Origin: CAZCAC01 sp964496575
Lineage (GTDB): Bacteria > Planctomycetota > UBA1135 > GCA-002686595
Assembly (NCBI GenBank): GCA_964496575.1
Contig: CAZCAC010000152.1
Location: forward strand, 1-18,230
Reading direction: 5' to 3'
DNA: 18,230 nucleotides
Shown here: piece after piece, positions 1 to 8,543 of the stretch
Position numbering within the stretch: the stretch's first letter is position 1
Layout: each line of letters starts with the position of its first letter
The notes under the pieces: model-generated
What the model saw: the letters and a program-made list of their open reading frames with translations, nothing else
The model's database searches: none
Told to the model about the DNA's origin: nothing
Position numbers and translations under genes: made by a program

Positions 1-49
1 TGCGCCCTCGCTGCTTTCATCCTGAAACGCCCTCGCAGAGTGTGAACGG

Positions 50-1414
50 TTACCAACGACGCGTCTCCAGGTCCCAGAGGCGAATCGCGTCGCGCTCGGC
101 GGAAGCGAGCCGCTTTCCTCCCGCAGCGAAAGCGACGCTGATCACGTCGCCTTCGTGCCCGTGGAGAGTCGCGACCTCGCGGGGGATCTGGTTCTTGTAG
201 TAGCGCCACTCCCAGCCCCGCAGCGCTTCCGGCGCCGTCTCGAGGTATCGCTCGGCGGCGCGCAGATCCCCACTCTCCAGGGCGGCCCCGGCGGCGAAGA
301 GATTGCCCCGATACGCCTGGCGCAAGGCGTCCACGGCTCGCTGCTGGGCGAGGTAGGCGAAGCGCGCGCTGGTCACCAGACCGATCAGGGTGACCAACAA
401 GCCGGCGGCGATCGCCGAGACCAGCGCCTTGTGTCGCCGGGCGAACATCCGCAGCTGATACCGGGCGCTCGGTGGCCGGGCCTCGATCGGTCGCCGCTGC
501 AGGTAGCGGCGCAGGTCCGCGCCCAGCGCCGAGGCGGAGGGATAGCGTCGCTCCCGCTCCTTCGACAGGGCCTTGTCGAGAATCGTCTCGAGGTCGCCGC
601 GGAGCGACGGGTCGACGCTGGAGAGGTGGCGGGCGGGCTGGTCGCGGATCGCCTGGTAGACCGCGAGCATCGAAGTACCGGTCAGGTGGTACGGCAGCTC
701 GCCGCTGAGCATCTCGAACAGGACGACCCCGATCGAGTAGACGTCGGTGCGCAGATCGATCTCGTGCGGGTCCACGCCGAACTGCTCGGGACTCATGTAT
801 TGCGGCGTACCCAGGAGCTGTCCCGTCTCGGTCTGCAGCGAGACCGCCCGCTCGTCGGGAGTGGTCACCCGCGCGACCCCGAAGTCGATGATCTTCGGAG
901 TGCCCTCGTGCCCGATCAGGATGTTGGCGGGCTTCAGGTCGCGATGGATGACCGCCCGCTGGTGACCGTGCTGAATGCCGTCGATCACCTTCAGCGCGAG
1001 CTGGACCTTCTCGTTCCTGGTGAGGTTGCGCTCGGTGACGTATCGGGTGATCGGCCGTCCCCCCTCGACCAGCTCCATGGCGATGTACGGGACCGTGCTG
1101 CCCGCCGGGTTCGAGATCGACCCCACGCCGTAGATCTGGGCGATGCTGGGGTGGCGCAGGCGGGCGAGGATGCGGCCTTCGGACTCGAAGCGCCGTCGCA
1201 CCCGGCGGGAGGTCAGCGAGTTCCGCAGGACCTTCAAGGCGATGTTGCGCGGAGGATCGGCCTGGCGGGCCGCGTAGACGATCCCCATGCCCCCTTCGCC
1301 CATCTTGCGATAGGGCAGGTAAGGTCCGATCGACTCCGGCAGCTCCTCCTCGTCCGTGCTCGCGTTTCTCGCGACGAGGAGCGATCTCCTGGCAGCCTTC
1401 TGTCTGGCCTCCAT
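50..1414 (-). CDS. Membrane-anchored Ser/Thr protein kinase with a single C-terminal WD40 repeat
   Basis: This is a Hanks-type (PknB-like) kinase that would phosphorylate Ser/Thr on unknown protein targets, with its kinase domain in the cytoplasm. Counting from the chosen ATG, the glycine loop GEGGMG is at 39-44, the ATP lysine at 61 (IALK), the catalytic loop HRDLKPAN at 157-164, DFG at 177-179 and SPE at 208-210, so all catalytic residues are present. One hydrophobic helix lies at about 330-349. It is followed by a helical linker, the GWEWRYY motif at about 400-406, and one WD40 repeat (LHGHEGDV to RLWDLE) to the end. The open frame extends upstream to a TTG at 1456, but the ATG at 1414 has a good ribosome site (GGGAGG, about 6 nt away), so I prefer it. 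Homologues with this linker usually carry many WD40 repeats. Ending after one suggests truncation or a frameshift. The kinase assignment is firm; the 3' end is doubtful. Confidence 0.9.
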   Translation of the reverse strand: MEARQKAARRSLLVARNASTDEEELPESIGPYLPYRKMGEGGMGIVYAARQADPPRNIALKVLRNSLTSRRVRRRFESEGRILARLRHPSIAQIYGVGSISNPAGSTVPYIAMELVEGGRPITRYVTERNLTRNEKVQLALKVIDGIQHGHQRAVIHRDLKPANILIGHEGTPKIIDFGVARVTTPDERAVSLQTETGQLLGTPQYMSPEQFGVDPHEIDLRTDVYSIGVVLFEMLSGELPYHLTGTSMLAVYQAIRDQPARHLSSVDPSLRGDLETILDKALSKERERRYPSASALGADLRRYLQRRPIEARPPSARYQLRMFARRHKALVSAIAAGLLVTLIGLVTSARFAYLAQQRAVDALRQAYRGNLFAAGAALESGDLRAAERYLETAPEALRGWEWRYYKNQIPREVATLHGHEGDVISVAFAAGGKRLASAERDAIRLWDLETRRW

Positions 1415-1506
1415 GAACGCCCTCCCGACGGTCCCCTGTCGCGACCGTCGAATCAACAGGAGATCCGATTCGGGCCTTCTCGTCGAGCACGAAGACCGAT
1501 TCTAGA

Positions 1507-1534
1507 AATATACAATCAAAGATAATACGACCAA
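1507..1534 (-). promoter_or_regulatory. Putative sigma-70-like promoter for the kinase gene
   Basis: An AT-rich island in otherwise GC-rich DNA carries, on the minus strand, TTGGTC (1534-1529), a 16-nt spacer, and TATATT (1512-1507). It lies about 93 bp upstream of the kinase ATG and after the stop of the permease-peptidase gene, so the kinase may be transcribed on its own. The composition contrast is seen directly; the promoter role is inferred. Confidence 0.4.
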
Positions 1535-1582
1535 CATACCCCGAAGGAAAGAGATGTCCCCGTCTTCGGATGGCTCACACGT

Positions 1583-4500
1583 TCAGAGGCGTTGAATCGC
1601 CCGCTTCCGACCCAGCTGCAGCACCATCGCGTCGGGATCGACGATCACTCGGTCCGGGACGAAATCGCAGGGAAGAGTCAGCTCCTGCTCCTCTCCCGCG
1701 GAGAGGGTGATCGTGGTGCGAACCTCCTGGAACGGCTCCTCCACTCGACCTTCCTCAGGAAAGCGCACCCCACTCATCACCGCGATCTCCACGGGCATCG
1801 TTCCGGTGCCGGCGTTGCGCAATCGCACACTGGTCGCGCGGGCCTCCTCATCGTACGAGGCCTCTTCCAGGACGTACTCGGGCAACACGACGTCGAAGAA
1901 CCACTGGTGGGTGAACGCGTCGTAGCTCTCCTGGTCGTCCGCGACGGCGCGCAGGTGGTCGACGAGGTCCTGGATCACCGGGTGATCTCGCGAATTCATG
2001 TAGTGCTGGAAGAAGGATTGAAAACCGTACATACCGTCCTCTCGGCCGAGGTGGTGCATCAACATCCAGCAGGCCCACGCCATCTTGTCGTAGGTGAGCG
2101 TCCCGTCGCCGGCCCGGGAACCGTCAACCCGGATCAGCGCCTGCTCCGAGTCGACCGATCGCCGCGCGGCGTACCGTTCCTCCAGCCGTCGGCAGAACTC
2201 GATCCGCTGTTCGATCCCCTTCACCTCCTCGAAGAGCAGCATCGTGGAGAAATTCGCGGTGCCTTCCGAAAGGAGGTTCCCCCCGGGCCCCTTGCCCGGC
2301 ATCAGCAGGTTCCCCCACCACTGGTGCGCGGACTCGTGTGCGGTCACGAAGAAGGCCGCGTTCGAGCGCACATCGCTCTTGGTCAGGAAGCCGAGCTCCT
2401 CGGAGAAGGTGATGTTGGTCGGGAAGCCCTGCGCGTAGCCCGCGTACGCGGCGAACTCGGAGACCCGCAGCTCCTCCCAGGGGTAGGGGTGGAACCACTC
2501 CGAGTAGTAGCGCCGCGCTCCGTCGAGCGCCTCGATCATCTCGTCGAGATTGTAGTCGTGCGGCGGGTAGTAGTAGATCGCCGTCCCTTCTCCCCGCCGA
2601 ACGTCCCACTCCCCACCGACGACGTTGAAGAACCGCACCGGCTGATCACTCTTCCAGGTGACCTTCCGCATATCGCCGTCGACTTCGTTGTAGGCCAGGA
2701 CTCCGACCGAGTTCATCCGATAGTGCGGGGGCGCCGTGATCGTCACCGTGACCGGGAACGGCGTGGAGGAGCCGAAGGCGGGCCCGGTCTGGCCCAGGTA
2801 GAAGTCATCGTCGTACTGCTTGGCGTCGTACGCATTGTCCTCGTCGACACCGATCCCTTCCTGGTAGCCGACCAGGGGGACGAAGGTCGGCGTGAAGCTG
2901 GTCAGGACCACTCCCGACTCGAGGATGAACTCGTCGCTGCCGAAGCCGTTCTTCGAGAATCCATTCAGGAGCGTCCCCTCGAAATCGAAGCTCACCACGG
3001 TCTCGCCACCAGGGTTTAGCGGAACTTCGAATACGTACAGTCCGCACCGCTCCGCCGGCTCGTAGGGCTGGCCGTCGAGTTTCCAGGTCACGCTCCTCCA
3101 GTGCGGCCCCCCGGTGAGCGCAAACCGCTTCAACGGCTCGGTGTGCGGGTTGATGAGGCCGAAGAGTCCCTTGCTGTGCAACCAGCTCCTCGCCGGATCG
3201 AGCTCGAGCTCGACCTCGGCCAGGACGATCTCGGGGGCCCTGGTGTCGGTCCAGGTGCGCTTGTTCCGCGACCAGTAGGCCTTTCCCCAGCGCTCGTAGC
3301 GCTCGCCGTCGGGTCCGGCGTTGATGCCCTTCTGCAGCGCGATTCCCAGACCGACCGGGATGAGCCAGAGGGGCGAGAGAAGGAGTCCGGTCTTGACCAG
3401 CGCCCAGGGGCGCAGGCGCAGCACGGTGCTGGTCGAGTCGAAGTTCCGCCGTGGAAAGACCCTGGCGGCGAGGACGAAGAAGAAGAGCCCCGCGCTCAGC
3501 ACCATCAGCCGGTTGAGGAGGAGCGGCAGGCGGTCCATCTCGAAGGTACCCAGGTCGGTCCAGGTGAGCGCACTGGCCAGCGACCAGTTCCAGACCCAGC
3601 TCATTTCATCTCGGGCGAACAGGATGGCGATGCTGATCATCGCCCCCAGCCCGATCGCGTAGCTCGCCCCCCGGTTACGCGTGATGGAGTACACCATGGC
3701 CATGAAGGTGTTCCAGAAGATCACCACCGGGAAGATCAGGAGCCCATAGACGATCCCGTACGGCTCGAGGTCGAGCGGCACCCGTCCCTCCGCCAGGATC
3801 AGGATCGCACAGACGGCGAACACCGCGGCCATCGGCACCAGCCCCAGGAGGCTGGTCGCCAGGAGCTTGCCCAGCATCAACGCCCGATTCGACACCGGCG
3901 CGGCGTAGGCGATGCTCCCCAGCCGCGTTCTCTTCTCGCGGTTGATCCCCTCCACCGTGAAGAACATCAGGAAGAGGAGCAGCGTGAAGGTCAGCTCGTT
4001 CAGCGAGCTCACCGCGCTGCGCCCCGGGGTCATGAGCAGCGGTGTCTCGAAGGCGCCGACCTGGGTGAGCCCGGTGATCGTCGCGTTCAGCACCAAGAGC
4101 GGCAGGAACAGCCACACCCCTGGGTGGGTCGCGAGCGCCCCCGCCTCGACGCGCGTGATCCGCAGGACCGAGGCGAGGAAGAAGGGGCGGCGCTGCGACA
4201 TCGAGAGCTCGCCGAGCGGGCTGCGTCGCCTGAAGGCTCGCGGGCCGTCGTCGGGGGCGTCGCTGAGCGCGCGCGCCGCGGTCTTCCGACCTACGCGTGC
4301 ACCGCGCAAGGTGCGCGAGAGGTGCCGCTGGGAGTAGAGGACCGCTCCGAGCCCGATCGCCAGGAAGACGAGCCGCGACAGGTAGAACCCAGCGTCGAAG
4401 CCGATCAGCGAGCTGTTGTAGAACTCGACGCCGCGGTCGACATCGAGCCAAGTGTTGTCCAGCCAGCGGTACCCGGTCGGGTCGACGAGCATCAGCACCC

Positions 4501-5149
4501 GATCGATTCGCGGGTCGAGCCACGACGGTGACCACATCCACAGGAGGAAGATGCTCACCAGCAGCATCACCAGTGGAAAGAGGTTCACCAGCACCGCCCG
4601 GCGCGTGCTCTCGCCGATGGCGAAGGCGACTCCCGAGGTGAAGACGATCAGCGGTACGCAGAAGAGCAGTACCGGCTGCAGGTAGTTGAGCGGTGAGAAG
4701 TTACCGATGAGCTCCGGCCCCGCCATGCCGGTCGCGTGCTTGAAGAAGATGCTCAGTCCGACCTGCAGAGACAGGATCGCGCCGCTGGCGATGAGCGCCG
4801 CGAGCATCTTCCCCCAGACGTACTCCGACGGGCGCAGGGGCGTCGAGCGCAGGAACCCCTCGACGCGCGCCTCTCCGTCGCGGATGACCTCCATCCCGGC
4901 CAGCACGGCGACGAAGAAGGTGTAGAAGAGCCCACCGAGGATCGAGAGCTCGAAGGCGTTGTTGAACGCCGAGGTGACGTGCGCGCGCATTCCCCCGGTC
5001 GTCGATTCCCCGGCCTGGATCGTCATCCCCCCGCTGGCCAGCAGGAGCGCGCAGAGCGCGACGATCGCCGCCCAGATCCAGAAGAGCGGGCGGCGATAGC
5101 AGCGATGGAGGTCCTGGCGACAGATCGCCCAGAGCCGCGCGAAGCTCAC
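1583..5149 (-). CDS. ABC-2 type permease fused to an M1-family zinc metallopeptidase
   Basis: This 1188-residue protein has two membrane halves and an extracytoplasmic peptidase. The first half (1-280) has about six helices, for example 23-42, 68-88, 115-133, 158-180, 186-206 and 256-273. The second (330-605) has about seven. The rest is M1-like: zinc motif HESAH at 938-942, then Trp-Trp-Gly, and the third zinc ligand Glu962 in NLLSEG. The spacing from the second His to the Glu is 19 residues, one more than in classical M1 enzymes. The GxMEN exopeptidase motif is replaced by a QGFPTN segment near 908-913; I recall both traits from other permease-M1 fusions. The start is GTG, overlapping the ATPase stop as GTGA, with GGAGG six nt upstream, so the two genes are translationally coupled and should form one complex. 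Both the transported substrate and the peptide substrate are unknown. Confidence 0.88.
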   Translation of the reverse strand: MSFARLWAICRQDLHRCYRRPLFWIWAAIVALCALLLASGGMTIQAGESTTGGMRAHVTSAFNNAFELSILGGLFYTFFVAVLAGMEVIRDGEARVEGFLRSTPLRPSEYVWGKMLAALIASGAILSLQVGLSIFFKHATGMAGPELIGNFSPLNYLQPVLLFCVPLIVFTSGVAFAIGESTRRAVLVNLFPLVMLLVSIFLLWMWSPSWLDPRIDRVLMLVDPTGYRWLDNTWLDVDRGVEFYNSSLIGFDAGFYLSRLVFLAIGLGAVLYSQRHLSRTLRGARVGRKTAARALSDAPDDGPRAFRRRSPLGELSMSQRRPFFLASVLRITRVEAGALATHPGVWLFLPLLVLNATITGLTQVGAFETPLLMTPGRSAVSSLNELTFTLLLFLMFFTVEGINREKRTRLGSIAYAAPVSNRALMLGKLLATSLLGLVPMAAVFAVCAILILAEGRVPLDLEPYGIVYGLLIFPVVIFWNTFMAMVYSITRNRGASYAIGLGAMISIAILFARDEMSWVWNWSLASALTWTDLGTFEMDRLPLLLNRLMVLSAGLFFFVLAARVFPRRNFDSTSTVLRLRPWALVKTGLLLSPLWLIPVGLGIALQKGINAGPDGERYERWGKAYWSRNKRTWTDTRAPEIVLAEVELELDPARSWLHSKGLFGLINPHTEPLKRFALTGGPHWRSVTWKLDGQPYEPAERCGLYVFEVPLNPGGETVVSFDFEGTLLNGFSKNGFGSDEFILESGVVLTSFTPTFVPLVGYQEGIGVDEDNAYDAKQYDDDFYLGQTGPAFGSSTPFPVTVTITAPPHYRMNSVGVLAYNEVDGDMRKVTWKSDQPVRFFNVVGGEWDVRRGEGTAIYYYPPHDYNLDEMIEALDGARRYYSEWFHPYPWEELRVSEFAAYAGYAQGFPTNITFSEELGFLTKSDVRSNAAFFVTAHESAHQWWGNLLMPGKGPGGNLLSEGTANFSTMLLFEEVKGIEQRIEFCRRLEERYAARRSVDSEQALIRVDGSRAGDGTLTYDKMAWACWMLMHHLGREDGMYGFQSFFQHYMNSRDHPVIQDLVDHLRAVADDQESYDAFTHQWFFDVVLPEYVLEEASYDEEARATSVRLRNAGTGTMPVEIAVMSGVRFPEEGRVEEPFQEVRTTITLSAGEEQELTLPCDFVPDRVIVDPDAMVLQLGRKRAIQRL

Positions 5150-6060
5150 GCCGCGCCTCCGCGGGTCGACTGAACCTCGGGCAAGAGCCCCGAGCCGGTT
5201 CGCATCACCGCGAGGTACGCATCTTCGAGCGTCGCCTCCACCTGCTCGAACTCCGTGGGGGGCTCTCCCTCGCGCAACAGGATCCGCGCGTGCGATCCTC
5301 CTTCGGAGAGGCGCTCCTGCAGGACGATGTGCTCGGCGGCGAAGATCTCCAGCGCTTCCCCGTCGACCGGGCCCTGCCAGATCGCTCCCGCGACCGCCTC
5401 GCGCGCCGCCCGCGGCGTGGTCCGCGCCACCAGCCGACCGTCCCGGATGATCGCGAAGTCCGAGCAGAGCACCGAGACGTCCTCGACGATGTGTGTCGAG
5501 AGCAGGACGATCCGCTCCTGCGCCAGCTCCGAGAGCAAGTGGTAGAAGCGCTGCCGCTCCTCGGGATCGAGCCCGGCGGTCGGCTCGTCGACGATCAGGA
5601 TGCGCGGGTCACCGGCGATCGCCTGGGCGATGCCCAGGCGCTGGCACATGCCGCCGGAGTAGCCCGTGACCTTGCGCTGACCCGCCTCGACGAGGTTGAC
5701 CCGCTCGAGCAACTGCCCGCACAGCTTGCGTCGCGATCCGCGACTGCGCACACCCTTCAAGCGCAGTAGGTGATCGAGCATCTTGTACCCGGTGAGATGT
5801 CCGTAAAAGCCGAAGTCCTGCGGCAGGTAGCCGAGTCGTTCCCACACGTGGTCGGGGTCGGCGGTGATGTCGTGTCCGTCGAGCAGCACCGAACCGGAGG
5901 TCGGCTCGAGGATGCCGGCGACGATCTGCATCAGCGTCGTCTTGCCGGCACCGTTGGGCCCGAGCAGCCCGAACATCCCCTCTCGTACGTCGAGGCGAAC
6001 ACCCTGGAGAGCGGACACGGGACCGGGGTAGACCTTGATCAGGTCGCGGATCTCGAGCAT
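5146..6060 (-). CDS. ABC transporter ATP-binding protein
   Basis: This 304-residue cytoplasmic ATPase should power the permease-peptidase encoded directly downstream. Walker A GPNGAGKT is at 34-41, the Q-loop at about 81 (LPQDFG), the signature YSGGM at 134-138, Walker B ILIVDE at 154-159 followed by the D-loop GLD, and the switch His at 190 (STHIVED). All motifs needed for ATP hydrolysis are present. The C-terminal 90 residues are the variable extension common in ABC-2 ATPases of the CcmA/YhaQ kind. The start ATG has AGAGG about 9 nt upstream. Its stop overlaps the next start (GTGA), so it is the first gene of a two-gene operon. Whether the system exports or only moves or senses peptides cannot be read from the sequence. 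Confidence 0.93.
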   Translation of the reverse strand: MLEIRDLIKVYPGPVSALQGVRLDVREGMFGLLGPNGAGKTTLMQIVAGILEPTSGSVLLDGHDITADPDHVWERLGYLPQDFGFYGHLTGYKMLDHLLRLKGVRSRGSRRKLCGQLLERVNLVEAGQRKVTGYSGGMCQRLGIAQAIAGDPRILIVDEPTAGLDPEERQRFYHLLSELAQERIVLLSTHIVEDVSVLCSDFAIIRDGRLVARTTPRAAREAVAGAIWQGPVDGEALEIFAAEHIVLQERLSEGGSHARILLREGEPPTEFEQVEATLEDAYLAVMRTGSGLLPEVQSTRGGAA

Positions 6061-6395
6061 GGCGGGGACCTCTGGCTCGCGGACTGAAGATGGAGGGTGG
6101 CTAGGCTACCCAGGTAGTGGGATTCCCGGCACACCTGTTCCGAGCTCCCCACGGTGCCCGCACAGCCTACGCCGATCTCTGCGCACCGGGAACGGTGCAC
6201 GTTCCCCACCGCTCCACCGGTGCCCTCCATCACCGAATGCTCCAGCCGCGAGACCATCGAGCCAGCCTCGGCACTCAGCATCTCACGACCCTGGAGATCC
6301 AACGGGTACCACTGTGACCGCTAGATCTCGTGGACCTTGAAGGTGGCGGAGGAGAAGGCGGGTCTCCTCGACTCGGTCTCGGAGCTGATTCGCGC
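6061..6395. other. 335-bp intergenic region between the sulfatase and ABC operon
   Basis: No convincing gene lies here. It holds the leader of the ABC operon and the 3' region of the sulfatase gene. Besides the terminator-like hairpin at 6349-6369, it contains an imperfect inverted repeat at 6095-6111 (seven pairs including one wobble or mismatch, 3-nt loop), about 35 bp upstream of the ATPase start codon. A minus-strand frame of 87 codons (6039-6302) runs into the ATPase gene but has TTG as its start and no recognisable content. Confidence 0.5.
6349..6369 (-). terminator. Hairpin downstream of the sulfatase gene
   Basis: There is a perfect 7-bp inverted repeat (GAGGAGA / TCTCCTC) with a 7-nt loop, 26 nt past the sulfatase stop codon. 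No U-tract follows on the minus strand, so if it ends transcription it is not a classical intrinsic terminator. Confidence 0.35.
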
Positions 6396-8543
6396 TCAGA
6401 GGGAGAAGGTCACCGTGAGCCCGTCTGAATGATTGAACTCCGCGCCCCCAGCGGCGGGATCACGGAACCAGGCCTGGATGTGCCAGGTCGAACTGGGCCC
6501 GATCTGGCCTGCGGGACTCTCGGGACTGGTGATGCCCAGGTCGTGGCTCATCCGCCCTGACGACGAGGAGATGGTCGGGAGACGGTAGATGGGAGAGCCA
6601 CCGACACAGCGCAGCCCGTTGCCGAAAGGACTACCATCGCCGCCGTTCGCCCGGGTCGCGGAGTAGTAGAAGATCCCGAAACCGTTCGGAACAGGTTCCG
6701 CGATCAGGACCAGGTTGTTCAACGAGACGCTGCAGGATCCGTTGATGTCCATCACCGCCGCTCCACCACTGGAGTTCGGCGTCGAGCTGCAGAAGCTCTC
6801 CGCCATCTCGCAGGTGTTCGGACCGGTATCGTCTCCGCTGGCCATGATCGCTTCCATCTTCGCCTGCACCAGCAGGTATTCGCCGAAGGCGGGATCATCG
6901 GGGCCGTGGTCGATCGGTTCGATCTCGAAGGGATCATCCCATCCGCCGGTACCGTCCTGCAGTCGGTAGAGCTCATCCCCGGTGGCACCGAACAGGTCAC
7001 GGACGATCTTGTAGCGTCCGGCTCCGGGGATGATCATCGAGCAGGCGACCTGGCGCTCGGTGAATACCGTTCCCGGGTTCGTATTGCCGGTGGGAGAGAA
7101 TACTTCGCTGTAGCTGAAGTTCCGGGCGTGGGTGAAGTAGTCGACCTCGTCGCGAAGGACGGGAGCGAAGGAGATCCCGTGCTGATCCGGAGGAGTGGAT
7201 TCGTCGAGGATCTCGGCGATCGTCGGGTAGACGTCGACGATATCGACCAGCGCGTGGGAGACTCGCCCCCCGTTGGTCACACCGTAACCCGAGACGATCA
7301 AGGGAATCCGGATTCCCTTCTCGTAGACGGTGTGTTTGAAGCGACTCGGCTCCTGGTTGAGCAGGAAGTTGTACGTATCCCCGAGCAGCTTCTCGCTGCC
7401 GTGTAGGTCGTCGGTGAAGGCATGAGTTTCGTCTCCCGGGTCGACCCCTGTCCCGATCGGGCCGATGCTTCGTGCATGATTCACGCACGTCGCGGGGGTC
7501 CCGTTGTCCCCCGCCAGGATGAACAGGGTCTTTTCACGTTTCAGTGGATCGAGGCCGTCCACGAACTGCCCGAGCATGGTGTCGAGTGCTTCTATCGCCG
7601 CGCAGTGCCCGCTGAATGCGTTGAGCGGATACTCCGTGTATTCAGCCGTGGTGGTCAAGGCCGTCGGAGGAAGAAGCCCCCACGGTCCGTGCGCGGCGTT
7701 GGGAGTGAGCAGGCAGAAGAAAGGCACCGTTCGGCTGTTGCACCAGGCGAGCGCTTCTTCGACCTGGACGATCGTCGCGTAGGTGGATTGCAATGAGTCG
7801 GGATCCGCCACGACCTCCGCCTGGGCCGTGTGATTCCGGTTGAAATACCAGTCGTAGTACGTCCCCAGTTCGCTGGGAGGATCGGGAACGGTGTTGACTC
7901 CATTGAAGACGCAATGCCATGCGGAGAAGTGACCACGTTCGGGAATCGACGCCCATCCGAGGTGATAGTCCCTGCCTTCGGTGGAATGCATGTCCGGCCG
8001 CGGCGCACCCAGGTGCCACTTTCCGAAGATGCTGTCGTCGTACCCGACCTGTTGCACCAGCTCGGCCAGGGTCGGGAAGTCGAAGCCGGGGTCTCCAAAC
8101 TCGTTGAGCGTTCCCCCGTCGTGATCGAAGCGCAGGATTTGTCCGATGCCGTGCCGCACCGGATACTCACCCGTCAGGAGACTGGCCCTACTGGGTGAGC
8201 AGATCGGCATGGCGTAGGCGTTCATGAAGGTCACGCCGGTGTCCGCCAAGCTCTGGATCGTCGGTGTGTTCGCGTAGAGGTTGGTGGCCCCCGGTCCGTT
8301 GCCAGGGATATCCCCCGCGCCGGGTTCCCCGTGAACGTAGGGGAGATCGGTTCGGTACGGATTGATGTCATCGTAGAGCGACAGGAAGTCGGTTCCGATA
8401 TCGTCGAACAGCAGGATCACCACATTCGGGTGGGGTTGCGGCTCCTCGAGAGGCGGCGCCGGCGGGTTTGCGACCGCGGTCGTCACTGCGGCCAGAACCG
8501 CCAGGACGGTGACCGCTCGCGAACAGTTCCTCGTGCTGGCCAT
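6396..8543 (-). CDS. Secreted S1-family sulfatase with a C-terminal planctomycete-type domain
   Basis: This formylglycine-dependent sulfatase (715 residues from the chosen ATG) would cleave sulfate esters, probably from polysaccharides, outside the cytoplasm. A signal peptide covers about 1-26. The activation motif is CSPSR at 115-119, with Cys115 becoming formylglycine. Metal and active-site residues are visible as Asp47/Asp48 (FDDIG), Lys175 and His177 (GKWHLG), His285 (AAHGPW), Asp346/Asn347 (GDNG) and Lys409 (EKGIRIP). Residues from about 575 to the end form a separate beta-rich domain with FGNGLRCVGG and QAWFRDPAAGG, of a type I recall at the C-termini of many exported Planctomycetota proteins; it may anchor or sort the enzyme. 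The frame stays open to an ATG at 8783, but those 80 extra residues would bury the signal peptide. The ribosome site at the chosen start is weak. The substrate cannot be predicted. No maturing enzyme is encoded here. Confidence 0.9.
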   Translation of the reverse strand: MASTRNCSRAVTVLAVLAAVTTAVANPPAPPLEEPQPHPNVVILLFDDIGTDFLSLYDDINPYRTDLPYVHGEPGAGDIPGNGPGATNLYANTPTIQSLADTGVTFMNAYAMPICSPSRASLLTGEYPVRHGIGQILRFDHDGGTLNEFGDPGFDFPTLAELVQQVGYDDSIFGKWHLGAPRPDMHSTEGRDYHLGWASIPERGHFSAWHCVFNGVNTVPDPPSELGTYYDWYFNRNHTAQAEVVADPDSLQSTYATIVQVEEALAWCNSRTVPFFCLLTPNAAHGPWGLLPPTALTTTAEYTEYPLNAFSGHCAAIEALDTMLGQFVDGLDPLKREKTLFILAGDNGTPATCVNHARSIGPIGTGVDPGDETHAFTDDLHGSEKLLGDTYNFLLNQEPSRFKHTVYEKGIRIPLIVSGYGVTNGGRVSHALVDIVDVYPTIAEILDESTPPDQHGISFAPVLRDEVDYFTHARNFSYSEVFSPTGNTNPGTVFTERQVACSMIIPGAGRYKIVRDLFGATGDELYRLQDGTGGWDDPFEIEPIDHGPDDPAFGEYLLVQAKMEAIMASGDDTGPNTCEMAESFCSSTPNSSGGAAVMDINGSCSVSLNNLVLIAEPVPNGFGIFYYSATRANGGDGSPFGNGLRCVGGSPIYRLPTISSSSGRMSHDLGITSPESPAGQIGPSSTWHIQAWFRDPAAGGAEFNHSDGLTVTFSL

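Noticed and set aside
1415..1456. TTG start for the kinase, 14 codons upstream
   Set aside because: The downstream ATG at 1414 has a well-spaced GGGAGG, whereas the TTG has no comparable advantage.
1541..1569. Inverted repeat CCGAAG / CTTCGG after the permease-peptidase gene
   Set aside because: Only six base pairs with a 17-nt loop and no U-tract. It is too weak to call a terminator.
155..4531. Long plus-strand open frames (155-1525, 1592-3019, 3101-4531)
   Set aside because: They lie opposite the kinase and the permease-peptidase genes, are rich in Arg, Asp, Gln and His, and show no domain. They are shadows caused by high GC at third codon positions.
6039..6302. Minus-strand frame of 87 codons upstream of the ATPase gene
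   Set aside because: It has a TTG start, overlaps the ATPase start in another frame, and shows no family or convincing codon pattern.
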